NCBI GenBank assembly: GCA_047634635.1
Contig: JBLIIE010000006.1
Coordinates: forward strand, 1-64,000
DNA from: Granulosicoccus sp047634635
GTDB lineage: Bacteria > Pseudomonadota > Gammaproteobacteria > Granulosicoccales > Granulosicoccaceae
DNA length: 64,000 nucleotides
Direction: 5' to 3'
Below are positions 1 to 9,101 of the stretch, in pieces. A program made the translations under genes and the position numbers. Within the stretch, counting starts at the first letter, position 1. Each line of letters begins with the position of its first letter. The notes beneath the pieces were generated by a model. It saw only the letters and a program-made list of their open reading frames with translations. It was not told the origin of the DNA and did not search any database.

Positions 1-1
1 T

Positions 2-367
2 CCAGTGCCCAACTTACAGGGCAATGTAGACTGGAGTTGTGAAGCGGCGCGTTTGCGTGACCGAATTGTCGATGCCCTTGAAGACACCATACTGCCAGAA
101 CTGTCATCGGTGATTGAAGAAGTGTTTTGGATGACGCCGGAGGATTTTGCAAAGGATTATCGCTCTATGCACGGAGCCGGTTTTTCAATCGAACCGAGAT
201 TAACTCAATCTGCATGGTTTCGTTTTCACAATCGAGATAGCGCAATTTCTAATCTTTATTTTGTTGGCGCAGGCACTCATCCGGGTGCGGGGCTACCTGG
301 TGTGGTTAGCTCCGCAAAAGTGGTACAGGAACTACTCACAGGTGTTGAGGTGGGTTCAGGTGGGTAG
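2..367 (+). CDS. crtI: Phytoene desaturase CrtI, C-terminal fragment (cut by window edge)
   Basis: Converts phytoene to lycopene, an FAD-dependent step in carotenoid synthesis. Only the last ~121 residues are here; the reading frame is open to the first base, so the GTG at 5 is not the real start. The C-terminal motif FVGAGTHPGAGLPGVVSSAK is the conserved FAD-contacting tail of CrtI-type desaturases. It abuts crtB with no gap and heads a tightly packed run of crtB, crtY, blh and fni. Family assignment is secure; the enzyme's exact number of desaturations cannot be judged from the fragment. Confidence 0.93.
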   Translation, partial: PVPNLQGNVDWSCEAARLRDRIVDALEDTILPELSSVIEEVFWMTPEDFAKDYRSMHGAGFSIEPRLTQSAWFRFHNRDSAISNLYFVGAGTHPGAGLPGVVSSAKVVQELLTGVEVGSGG

Positions 368-1276
368 ATGATGGGAAATTTTCTGCCATATTCATTGCCA
401 ATTTCGGTGCCTGAGCAAGTACTGGCAAGGCACAGCAAGTCATTTTATTGGGCTAGTTTATTTTTAGGTTCTGAATCGGCTGGTCGCACCGCGCAACTTT
501 ACCAATTTTGCCGATTTGTTGACGACTTAGCTGATGGAGATCTCCCTGGTCGCAAGGAATCCCTAGAAGATATCCGTGCCCGTCTAGATGGTAGTAACCG
601 ATCGGCAGGCTTGGAAGTTGAAGCGTTCATGCGGCTTGCCGAGGAGAACAACATTCCGCTGGTAGCGGCTCGAGAGCTGCTCGACGGTATGCTTAAAGAC
701 CAACAAATCACCAGTGTGTTGGACGAAGCTGAATTACTTCGCTACTGCCATGCCGTTGCTGGCACTGTTGGTCTTATGATGTGTCGCGTGCTTAACTGTG
801 AGGAACAACGTGCTGATAGCTTTGCTATCGATCTAGGAATTGCAATGCAACTGACAAACATATCCAGAGACGTGTTGGAAGATGCAAAAATGGGCCGTCG
901 TTATCTGCCAGCCAGTTGGGTAGACTTGCCCGCTGCTGAGATTGCCAAGGCGGGTATCGCTAGTCATCAACCAGTTGCTATAGCAGTCGAGCGTCTTCTC
1001 AGTCTTGCTGAAGACTATTACGAAAGTGCCTTACTGGGTATTCAGTTACTTCCTTTTCGCTCACGACTATCCATCACTGTTGCATTGCGCGTCTATCGAC
1101 AGATTGGTTGGGTGTTAAAACGTAGAAACCTGCCGTGGTGGCAAGGAAGGGTTTTTGTATCTAAACCAGAAAAATCGTTGCTGAGTCTCCGTAGTCTTGG
1201 CGACTTAATTCCAGTGAAAGTGCCGGCCCATAGGAAAGAGTTGCACCAGTATTTACAGGGCCTGGCTGGTGTCTAA
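368..1276 (+). CDS. crtB: Phytoene synthase
   Basis: Condenses two geranylgeranyl diphosphates into phytoene, the first committed step of carotenoid synthesis. The 302-residue protein has the family's two aspartate-rich metal-diphosphate motifs: FVDDLADGD near residue 50 and LTNISRDVLEDAKMGRRYLP near residues 160-180. Length is normal for the family. The start is the ATG directly after the crtI stop; a second ATG follows in tandem, so the start is uncertain by one codon. It overlaps crtY by 8 bases, implying one transcript and coupled translation. Confidence 0.95.
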   Translation: MMGNFLPYSLPISVPEQVLARHSKSFYWASLFLGSESAGRTAQLYQFCRFVDDLADGDLPGRKESLEDIRARLDGSNRSAGLEVEAFMRLAEENNIPLVAARELLDGMLKDQQITSVLDEAELLRYCHAVAGTVGLMMCRVLNCEEQRADSFAIDLGIAMQLTNISRDVLEDAKMGRRYLPASWVDLPAAEIAKAGIASHQPVAIAVERLLSLAEDYYESALLGIQLLPFRSRLSITVALRVYRQIGWVLKRRNLPWWQGRVFVSKPEKSLLSLRSLGDLIPVKVPAHRKELHQYLQGLAGV

Positions 1277-2384
1277 CCTGAGTTCTAATGCGAATAACGT
1301 CATTGAGCTTGATATTGCTATTATTGGTGGTGGCAGTGCCGGCATTACGCTAGCCGCTAAGTTGAGTAACTGTTCCGCTGTCGTTGTAGAGCCACGTACT
1401 CCTAACGAGCGCGACTGCAGTTGGGCGTTATGGGTCGATAGTGACCAAGAGAAACAATTCGCTGCGGTGACTAAAGGTAGTTGGAAGCAATGGCGGATGA
1501 TTGATCATCATTCCGAAGTACTTCATGGTAGTGATCAGTATCGTTATATAAGCCTTAGTGCTGCTCAGTATATGGCGCAATGCGAAAGTAGCCTGGTGAA
1601 GGACGTTAATCTTGTTAGAGCAGCGGCAGAAAATATTGTCGCGGCAGGAAACGGTGGTTCATTTATCGCTGCTGGTCAACACTATAGAGCTGACCATCTC
1701 TATGACAGCCGTCCTCCGAAAATCGCTGAACATAGCTTAAAACAACATTTTCTTGGCTGGGAGATACGCACCAAAGCTACTATCAGTGATTCTGAGATTG
1801 CGACATTAATGGATTTTCGTGTTGATCAAACTCGGGGCCTGCATTTTATTTATGCATTGCCTTTCTCTGACCGTAGAATATTAATTGAATCTACCATGAT
1901 CTCTAATAATGTAGAGAGCAAAGAATGGTATCGGCAGGCTATTGAGCAATGGCTGCGAGACCAAAATATAGAGATAGAAGAACACTTGGGCGAAGAAACC
2001 GGTGTCATTCCTATGCAGACTGTAACTCCATTGGATGCTGGTATTGCGGGCATTGGCGCGGCTAGTGGCGCAGTACGTTTGTCCTCGGGTTATGCTTTTG
2101 CAGGCATTCAGGCGCAGATCACTAAATTGGCCAAGGGAATCAGCACGGGTCAATATACGGTTCCCACTCCTATCTCACCTGCATTAATCCGTATGGACAA
2201 AATTTTTAATCGTGTACTCTTAGCAAAGCCAGAGCTGGGAGTTTCTCTGATGATGGGCACCGGCAAGGCTTTAGACGCCAATGGTTTTGCACGTTTTATG
2301 CTTGGCTCCGCTAACATCGTAGACTGGGCCAAGGTTATAACGGTCATGCCTAAAATCCCTTTTCTAAAGCAGATTTTCCCGTGA
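1269..2384 (+). CDS. crtY: Lycopene beta-cyclase (CrtY type)
   Basis: Cyclises both ends of lycopene to give beta-carotene. An N-terminal dinucleotide-binding motif (IAIIGGGSAGITLAAKL, about residues 17-34) and the internal segment GLHFIYALPFSDRRILIEST match the CrtY/CrtL flavoprotein family; 371 residues is typical. Translation starts at a GTG inside the end of crtB, and the stop overlaps the blh start by four bases. Beta-carotene made here is the substrate of the next gene product. Membrane association is expected from the family, not visible as clear transmembrane helices. Confidence 0.93.
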   Translation: MSNLSSNANNVIELDIAIIGGGSAGITLAAKLSNCSAVVVEPRTPNERDCSWALWVDSDQEKQFAAVTKGSWKQWRMIDHHSEVLHGSDQYRYISLSAAQYMAQCESSLVKDVNLVRAAAENIVAAGNGGSFIAAGQHYRADHLYDSRPPKIAEHSLKQHFLGWEIRTKATISDSEIATLMDFRVDQTRGLHFIYALPFSDRRILIESTMISNNVESKEWYRQAIEQWLRDQNIEIEEHLGEETGVIPMQTVTPLDAGIAGIGAASGAVRLSSGYAFAGIQAQITKLAKGISTGQYTVPTPISPALIRMDKIFNRVLLAKPELGVSLMMGTGKALDANGFARFMLGSANIVDWAKVITVMPKIPFLKQIFP

Positions 2385-3190
2385 TTAACTCTTGGGATGT
2401 AATTGCGATCGCCGCCGTTCTTCTACTAGGAGTACCCCATGGTGGTCTTGATGGTGCTGTTGCGCGGCGTATTGGCTGGCCTTCAGGACTTGTTCCCTGG
2501 TTAAGTTTTCATCTTGCCTACATTGCTTTAGCAACATTGGTCGCGCTCCTTTGGTGGTTATTTCCATTATCCAGTCTTGGGGTGTTTCTACTGATATCAG
2601 CGCTGCACTTTGGAGCAAGTGATATCACAGACATTGGCACTGATTGGCTTCCTTGGACGGCTCATGGTGGTTTGGTCTGTGTTGCGATTCCTAGTCTGCA
2701 AGCTTCATCAGTAGAGCCGATTTTTGCCATTCTCGTCGGTGAGGGCAATGCGAGTCTAATGATGATGGGTATCAGTTATTTATTTGTACCCTGGCTATTC
2801 TGCGTTATTGGCTACTTCGCTTACGCTTTTATCAAACCCCAGTATCGTAAATCATTAATTAGCCTATTGGCATTGGTTGGATTGGCCAACATATTGCCAC
2901 CACTGATCAGCTTTTCACTTTACTTTTGCCTGTGGCATAGTCGTGGTCACATGCTGCGGTTATGGCGTAGCATTGCGCAACATGATCGTAGCCGTAGTCT
3001 ACAAGAAGCAACAATTTATACGTTTATGGCTTGGATTAGTTTGGCGATCATTTTCTATTACTTAAAGGGTTCGGCTTCGACATCGCTGGTCCAGCTAACC
3101 TTTATTGGTCTGGCAGCACTCACTCTGCCTCATATGTTACTGGTCGATTACGCCGATAGAAAATATTATAGAAGAGAGGCGTTGCTATGA
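2381..3190 (+). CDS. blh: Beta-carotene 15,15'-dioxygenase, Brp/Blh family
   Basis: Cleaves beta-carotene into two molecules of retinal, the chromophore of microbial rhodopsins. The 269-residue protein is rich in hydrophobic helices, and the expected iron-ligand histidines are present: VPHGGLDGA (His20), ALHFGASD, FCLWHSRGHMLRLW and LPHMLLVDYAD. These match the histidine pattern known for Blh. It starts with GTG in a GTGA overlap with crtY and ends in an ATGA overlap with fni. Because blh has essentially no role without a retinal protein, a rhodopsin gene is expected elsewhere in this genome, probably just upstream. Confidence 0.94.
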   Translation: MINSWDVIAIAAVLLLGVPHGGLDGAVARRIGWPSGLVPWLSFHLAYIALATLVALLWWLFPLSSLGVFLLISALHFGASDITDIGTDWLPWTAHGGLVCVAIPSLQASSVEPIFAILVGEGNASLMMMGISYLFVPWLFCVIGYFAYAFIKPQYRKSLISLLALVGLANILPPLISFSLYFCLWHSRGHMLRLWRSIAQHDRSRSLQEATIYTFMAWISLAIIFYYLKGSASTSLVQLTFIGLAALTLPHMLLVDYADRKYYRREALL

Positions 3191-4188
3191 GCGATATCCG
3201 TACTCGCAAAGCAGACCACATAGCGTTGGCACTGAAACCGAAACATCAAGCTCAGCAGAGTGTTGGATTTAACCGCGTGTGTTTTGAGCCCAACGCTTTA
3301 CCACAGATGGCCTTGACGGATATTCAGCTCAACAGCAACTTCTTAGGTCAGGCTGTTGCAGCCCCATTTTTGATTGGCGCCATGACTGGAGGCTGTGAGA
3401 GTGGAGAAATAATTAATCGGCATCTCGCTGAAGCAGCTCAGGCCTGTCAAATCCCACTGGCTCTGGGTTCGCAAAGAGCGGCCATAGAGCAGGGTTTACC
3501 GCAAGATGTTCGGCGCTGGGCACCCTCAGCTATTGTACTGGGCAACCTGGGTGCGACACAGTTAAAGCAGCACGGGTCTGACTTAGCCCTGAGAGCTGTA
3601 GAGTCGGTAAGAGCAAATGCTTTGATCATTCACCTCAATCCTTTGCAAGAGTTGATACAACCTGACGGAGACCGCGATTGGAGTCTGATTTTAGAAGCAA
3701 TCGAAAACTGTAACTCTCGGCTTGATGTGCCGATTATTGTCAAGGAAGTTGGATCTGGTATCGGCCCTCGCAGTGCTAAAAAATTGATGGACGCTGGTGT
3801 TAAGTGGATTGAAGTCGCTGGTCGCGGTGGAACAAGTTGGGCAAGTATTGAACTAGATCGCAACGGCTCTGAGCGCGAACAAGAAATTGCTGCACCGTTT
3901 ATAAACTGGGGGATGGATACAGTCGATTTATTGCCAGCAGTATATAACGCTTGTCCAGCATTAGAGCTTATTGGTTCTGGTGGCGTACGCCATGGACTGG
4001 ATATTGCCCGTTGCATTCGATTGGGAGCAACAATGACTGCCTTGGCGCAGCCCTTTCTAGCCCCGGCATTGGAGTCCACTCAAGCTGTTATCGATAAAAT
4101 AGTGGTACTGAAAGAGCAACTGCGCTGGGCCATGTTCCTAACGGGTAGCCGAACGCTGCCAGATTTACGCCTTGCTGCTTTGCAATAG
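3187..4188 (+). CDS. fni: Type 2 isopentenyl-diphosphate isomerase (FMN-dependent)
   Basis: Interconverts isopentenyl and dimethylallyl diphosphate, feeding prenyl precursors into the carotenoid/retinal pathway. Signature segments of the FMN-binding TIM barrel are visible: RKADHIALAL at the N-terminus, LIGAMTGG, ALGSQRAAIEQ, VKEVGSGIG, VAGRGGTSWASIE and the phosphate-binding GSGGVRHGLDIARCIRLGA. Length (333) is normal. It is the last gene of the cassette; its placement with blh is a recurring arrangement in proteorhodopsin gene clusters. The next gene is convergent, 65 bases away; no clear terminator was seen in that gap. Confidence 0.94.
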   Translation: MSDIRTRKADHIALALKPKHQAQQSVGFNRVCFEPNALPQMALTDIQLNSNFLGQAVAAPFLIGAMTGGCESGEIINRHLAEAAQACQIPLALGSQRAAIEQGLPQDVRRWAPSAIVLGNLGATQLKQHGSDLALRAVESVRANALIIHLNPLQELIQPDGDRDWSLILEAIENCNSRLDVPIIVKEVGSGIGPRSAKKLMDAGVKWIEVAGRGGTSWASIELDRNGSEREQEIAAPFINWGMDTVDLLPAVYNACPALELIGSGGVRHGLDIARCIRLGATMTALAQPFLAPALESTQAVIDKIVVLKEQLRWAMFLTGSRTLPDLRLAALQ

Positions 4189-4253
4189 GGGCTGATTAAT
4201 CGGGTTCCATTTCGAATGTTTCTCAGGCCTGGAATCTATAAAAAATCCTTGGG

Positions 4254-6569
4254 TCAGGAGGCCCGACTCAACAGCGAGTTGAGTGGCATTGAGTCAAGAA
4301 ATAACTGTTCGAATTCGCCTGCTGGTATCGGTCTTGAATACAGGAATCCTTGCAGGTAATGACAGCCGATGTCACACAGCAGCTTCTCCTGTTCTATCGT
4401 CTCGACACCTTCAGCAACAACTTTGTAGCCGAAACTCTGGGCAATTGAAAGAATAGCCCGGCACAGTACAAGATCCTTGTTTGCGGCCGTAAGATTCTGG
4501 ATGAATGAGCGATCTATTTTAAGATAGTCTATATCCAGCATCTTAAGGTAGGACAAAGATGAATAGCCTGTGCCGAAATCATCGAGTGCGATCTGTATGC
4601 CGGCCTCTTTTAGTGATGACAATAGTGCGATGTTGTTGTGGTCATTCTCCAGTAGCACGCCCTCGGTGATCTCAATCAGAATGCTGTCAGGTTCGACATC
4701 AATGGCATTGAGTTTAGCGATCCATCGTGGGATTTGTCCATCTGACATGAATTGCTTGGGAGATACGTTGACGCTGATCTGGAAGCGTTTGTTGTAAGAC
4801 AGGCGCCATTCGCGAGACTGGCGAATCGCCTCTGTGAAAACCCAATCACCGAGTTCATGAATCAGTCCGACTTCTTCGGCCAGTGGGATGAACACGGTTG
4901 GACTGATGGTGCCATGAGTCGGATGGTTCCAGCGTAGTAGAGCCTCAGCTTTGTAGGCGCTACCTGACGCTGGTTCCATGATGGGTTGGTAGAGAAGTTG
5001 TAGCTCACCTGCCTGGACTGCGTGGCGCAAGTCGTTTGCAAGACTTGACCGATGGGCTATCTGTTGCTGGATGGCTTCGCAGTTGTGTATGAATCCGCCG
5101 CGCCCGCGTCGTTTAACCTCGTACATAGCCTGGTCGGCGCGCTTGAGAAGTTCACAGGGGTCTGTGCTCGCTATTGATGAGCTAGAGATGCCAATACTCG
5201 CTGAAACAAGCACCCTGTTGCCTTGCAGTTCGAACGGCTGTTTAATAGTTTCAATGATATCCAGGGAAATCTGTTCGGCAACAGCTGCGTATCCTGGTCC
5301 AGTTACGATCACCGTGAATTCGTCACCACCCAAACGCGCGAGCATAGCGTCGTCTGGAAGCTTTTTCGACATTCTGTCGCCGGCTTCACGCAACAGGATA
5401 TCGCCGATGTCGTGGCCCAGTGTGTCGTTGACTTCCTTGAAATGATCAAGATCCATTAGTAGCAGAGCGAGTCCGTTTCCGGACTTTGCGCTCTGTTGCG
5501 TAGCGACAACCAGATCCTCGTTAAAGTGGTGCCGGTTCGGTAAGCCTGTTAGTCCGTCGAAGTAGGCCAGCCTGTGTAGTTGCTGCGTCTGAGCTGCGAC
5601 TTGTTGGCGCAGTGTTTCCGGTTCGTTGGCAATGCGTCGCGTCAGTGCTGCTAGTAATAAAGCGATTATAATAATAGCAAGTTGTCCCAAGAGGTGAGCT
5701 GTATGTGCGCCATTCTTGAGCGATCCAATCTGTAGAGTCCAGATACCGTTCGGTACCGAGATTTCGATCGATTGTAATACTACACCTGCCGTATTTCCGT
5801 TGCTTGCGAACACGGACTTAATGCTATCGGTATCAGGACCGATACGGGAGAGCTCGTACACGTACTTTTTGGACGACAATGCGCTCAGGCCTGCACCGCC
5901 AATCAGGTCTTCAAGTAGGATCAGTGCCGAGGTAAATCCCCAAAACTTTTCGCTGCCGTCAGGTTGCAATAAAAATACCGGATTTCGTCCAATGACAGCG
6001 ATGCCCCCCTGCACCAATTCAAAAGGCCCGGCTAGCGTTAGCATACGATCCTGAATAGCTTGAGCTGCTTCATTTTTTCTCTTGTCGTCATTCAGTATGT
6101 CGTGGCCAATCGCCTTCTCATTTCCTGCTAGAGGATAGATTTGAGTGACAACACCGTTGGGTGCGAGTTGCAGATTGGTGATCCCATCCATACGGCTCAA
6201 CAGGGTTGCGGCGTACGCATCGAAACCTGCGAATTCACCGTGTGACCGGGCAACTTCCTGGGCTAGGAAGTAGGTTGAGGAGAACAAATATGATAGGCGG
6301 CGCGACAACTCTGATTCCTGAGTTTCAAGGATCTGTTGCATGACCATGTGTTCATCATTTACGTGAAGTGCATGGTTTTGCTTGATAAGAGAGAGCCCAC
6401 AACTCAGCACCAATATGAAGACGATGAGCGGCAGTGCGTTTCTTGGCCCGAATGGCGAATGAAGTTTTGACTGGAAGTTGCTACGTACCACACAAATAAA
6501 TTCCCCTGCTGCTCGATTTATGCCCACCAATGCTGCTCTTAGTTTTGTGATTGGCGCAACCTCGGCCAA
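4254..6569 (-). CDS. Membrane CHASE-GGDEF-EAL c-di-GMP turnover protein
   Basis: Predicted dual-domain enzyme for synthesis and breakdown of cyclic di-GMP. Order: one N-terminal transmembrane segment (about residues 45-62), a periplasmic sensor resembling CHASE, a second transmembrane stretch near residue 290-310 (LGQLAIIIIALLLAAL), a GGDEF domain with intact LARLGGDEFTV, and an EAL domain with EALLRWNHP, DDFGTGYSSLSYLK and VVAEGVET. The inhibitory I-site RxxD expected just before GGDEF reads PDDA, so product inhibition is probably absent. Both active-site motifs look intact, so the net activity is open. The apparent start is TTG with a weak ribosome site, so the exact N-terminus is uncertain. 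Confidence 0.9.
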   Translation of the reverse strand: MAEVAPITKLRAALVGINRAAGEFICVVRSNFQSKLHSPFGPRNALPLIVFILVLSCGLSLIKQNHALHVNDEHMVMQQILETQESELSRRLSYLFSSTYFLAQEVARSHGEFAGFDAYAATLLSRMDGITNLQLAPNGVVTQIYPLAGNEKAIGHDILNDDKRKNEAAQAIQDRMLTLAGPFELVQGGIAVIGRNPVFLLQPDGSEKFWGFTSALILLEDLIGGAGLSALSSKKYVYELSRIGPDTDSIKSVFASNGNTAGVVLQSIEISVPNGIWTLQIGSLKNGAHTAHLLGQLAIIIIALLLAALTRRIANEPETLRQQVAAQTQQLHRLAYFDGLTGLPNRHHFNEDLVVATQQSAKSGNGLALLLMDLDHFKEVNDTLGHDIGDILLREAGDRMSKKLPDDAMLARLGGDEFTVIVTGPGYAAVAEQISLDIIETIKQPFELQGNRVLVSASIGISSSSIASTDPCELLKRADQAMYEVKRRGRGGFIHNCEAIQQQIAHRSSLANDLRHAVQAGELQLLYQPIMEPASGSAYKAEALLRWNHPTHGTISPTVFIPLAEEVGLIHELGDWVFTEAIRQSREWRLSYNKRFQISVNVSPKQFMSDGQIPRWIAKLNAIDVEPDSILIEITEGVLLENDHNNIALLSSLKEAGIQIALDDFGTGYSSLSYLKMLDIDYLKIDRSFIQNLTAANKDLVLCRAILSIAQSFGYKVVAEGVETIEQEKLLCDIGCHYLQGFLYSRPIPAGEFEQLFLDSMPLNSLLSRAS

Positions 6570-6810
6570 CGGAATACAGTCAGATTTCCTGAACTTAGCC
6601 TGTTAGCGGCATGAGGGTTGGAAAATTGAATCTGAATGCAATTGATTGCTAGCATGCAGGAACCACGTACTAGAGATATAGTGCTGTCGTGCTCTCCTCT
6701 TGTTGCCATTCGGTATCGCTGAATTCGTGCGGATTGGATTGCAGATGCCGCACTTATCATTGTTTACCGTGCTGACTTCAGGGGCGGCCAATCTGGTTTC
6801 GATCATCGCC

Positions 6811-7963
6811 GTAGGTCTTGCCTCAACAGCCTTGTTTGCCCCTGTGGCAACTCCCGTTAATCTGTCCCATCGATTAGTCACAACAAAATACAACCCGGCG
6901 CGCACATGGACCACCAAAAATTCGGTGGGTATTGGTGGTTCCTATCTGTGTATCTATGGCATGGAAGGCCCAGGTGGCTATCAAGTTTTGGATCGTACGC
7001 TTCAGATGTGGAATCGGTATAAGCAGACAGAGGGATTTTCCAAGCCTTGGTTGCTGCGGTTTTTCGATCAAATACGATTCTACGAAGTAGAGCATGCCGA
7101 CCTTATGCAAATACGCCAGGATTTCCCTCATGGGCGCTACCTGTTAAGTATTGAGCAGATGAGCTTTTCATTGGCTGAGTTTCAAACCTTGGCGGGAGAA
7201 CAAGAGCATCAGATAGGCGCGTTTCAGGCACAGCGTGAGCAGGCCTTTGCAGATGAGCTTACTTAGTGGCGAGCAACTGGGCAATTCAATATCTCAATAC
7301 AGGAACCGGAAGTGATTGAGGTAACGATTGATTGGCCGGATGACTGTGTTGTTATTGAAAGTCCTGTTTTGGGTAACTTGTGGGAACGTCTTGTTGAGCC
7401 GGGCTAACTGGTAACCGAAGGCCAAACAATGCTAATACTGGAATCAATGAAAATAGAAATTACTGTAATCGCGCCTACTATCCATCGGTAACCGGCTTCA
7501 GCAATTGTTCAATCTAACGGTGGGTACGACAAAGCGGTCACTGCCAAAGCTCTGTGAAAAGTCCTTAGGACGATCAGATTGGATGGACATTGTTGTATGC
7601 GGTGCCCATATGCAGGATATGCCTCTGAACGGGCAGATAACAGATCGTGGAGGCTATTTTGTTGAAACAACTAAAACATTGGCTGATTATCAATTATTTG
7701 CCTTGCATGATGCGCCGATTCAGAGACCTGCATTAGTACGTTCATTAGACGGTGGTGCAGCAATCGAAGTCGAGGTATGGCGTATCCCCAGTGCAGAGCT
7801 TGGAAGTTTTCTGTCAGGTATTGCGGCACCACTCGGGCTTGGCCACGTCAGTCTATCTGATGGCAGATCTGTGGTTGGATTCATAGCAGAAGCCTGTGCT
7901 GTTAGTCGATCCACTGACGTCACACACTTAGGTGGATGGCGAGCTTATCTTGACAATAAATAA
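6811..7963 (+). pseudogene. Remnant of urea carboxylase fused by deletion to allophanate hydrolase C-terminus
   Basis: From about 6830, frame 1 reads the C-terminal part of urea carboxylase: HRLVTTKYNPARTWT, YGMEGPGGYQ, RTLQMWNRYKQTEGF and KPWLLRFFDQIRFYEVEHAD. An in-frame TAG at 7264 interrupts it, then the frame continues as WRATGQFN and a biotin-carrier domain with the lysine motif ESMKIEI, broken by further in-frame stops near 7405 and 7489. In another frame from about 7575 comes the C-terminal domain of allophanate hydrolase (CGAHMQDMPLNGQ, AIEVEVWRIP, LGGWRAYL) to 7963. Biotin carboxylase and amidase domains are missing. This is a fossil of the ATP-dependent urea amidolyase pathway. Confidence 0.88.
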
Positions 7964-8111
7964 ATGTGCTTGGCCATGACAAGGCTAAATCTGTTGGGTC
8001 CATAGCCGTAGCCACTATATGGATACCGCTATGGGCGCTTTTCGAAAGCCAAAGAGCATGGCTTTTTAGAAGTCTGAAGCTGCCATTGCTGCAAACAGAC
8101 TATACCCTGCG

Positions 8112-8906
8112 TTAGTTTACAGCTATCGCATTTGGAATCAGATAGGGTGCAAACCCTACGATTCGTTGAATGTCATAACCGCCTTGAGGTATGGGTCTGC
8201 GATTGCCGGATTTTTCCCATTTGTGATGAGTAATGCCGTTATTTTTCTTGATATTCTGTCCGTGATACATCGTCCAGGCGGTGACCTTGTCGTTGTCATC
8301 CTTGGTAACGTTGACCACGGTTCCCATATGGCCTATCGCGCCGCCGTCCTCTTTGTATAGGCTGTCAATGCCGTCTCTAGTTTTTGGTATTCTGAGTGAG
8401 AACCAGAAGACCGTACCTGGTTTGATTTTATTTCGGAAATTAGCAAGCTTCATGGGGGCTGCAAAGGTGTCTTCTCCATCATAAAATACGGGTGAGAACA
8501 GTCCTTTTTCGTCATACCATTTGGCAAGTCCTCGAGTGGTTCTGGCTTTTGGTTTTCCGGGAGGTGTGTTGTCGCTGTTATGAACGTATTTAGAAATTCC
8601 TGCTGGTGCCGCCATTTTTACGCCTGGACACATTGTTGCAATTCGACTGGATAATCGCAAAAAATTTCCACTGCAGTCTCGCCATTCATCGGGTGATTGT
8701 TTGGTGTAAATAATCTCCTGGGAATTCATCCAATCAATAGCGGGTAAAATATTGCAACTCTCGGCTGGATCGACTTCCGGGGTGCTGACTTCAAGCTTAT
8801 TAAAATCGATTACAAGTGGTTCAACCGGGTTTGGTGGTTGTGTGATCACGCAGCCGATGAGTAGTACGCTGCAGAGGATAGATAGGTATTTTGCGGTCAA
8901 AGTCAT
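8112..8906 (-). CDS. Putative NlpC/P60-like (papain-fold) lipoprotein
   Basis: Predicted outer-membrane or periplasmic lipoprotein: a short hydrophobic signal ends in LLIGC, a plausible lipobox. The mature part has DCSGNF, resembling the catalytic DCSG of NlpC/P60 cysteine peptidases, and later GHMGTVVNV and YHGQN, which resemble the His and third catalytic positions. The fold call is by motif only and is an inference; activity on peptidoglycan is possible but unproven. Start chosen at the second ATG (8906) because AGGAG lies nine bases upstream; the upstream ATG at 8915 would overlap that site. It stands alone between the urea remnant and a permease gene. Confidence 0.7.
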   Translation of the reverse strand: MTLTAKYLSILCSVLLIGCVITQPPNPVEPLVIDFNKLEVSTPEVDPAESCNILPAIDWMNSQEIIYTKQSPDEWRDCSGNFLRLSSRIATMCPGVKMAAPAGISKYVHNSDNTPPGKPKARTTRGLAKWYDEKGLFSPVFYDGEDTFAAPMKLANFRNKIKPGTVFWFSLRIPKTRDGIDSLYKEDGGAIGHMGTVVNVTKDDNDKVTAWTMYHGQNIKKNNGITHHKWEKSGNRRPIPQGGYDIQRIVGFAPYLIPNAIAVN

Positions 8907-9101
8907 CTCTTGCATCTCCTAGTTTTGCACCAATTTGTTTGTCTGCGCCCGTGATTATTGTGCGTGCCATCTGATAGGTTTTTTGGAAGAGTACTCCATT
9001 CCAGTACGGGGATTAGAGGAAATGGGTAATATCCTACATTCTGGATGTCTCCATAGCCACGTCAACGTCAATCTTGTGGCGAATACTTGTCTAGTACAGA
9101 T

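Noticed and set aside
4189..4253. Terminator between fni and the GGDEF-EAL gene
   Set aside because: An A/T-rich run is present but no stable stem precedes it on either strand.
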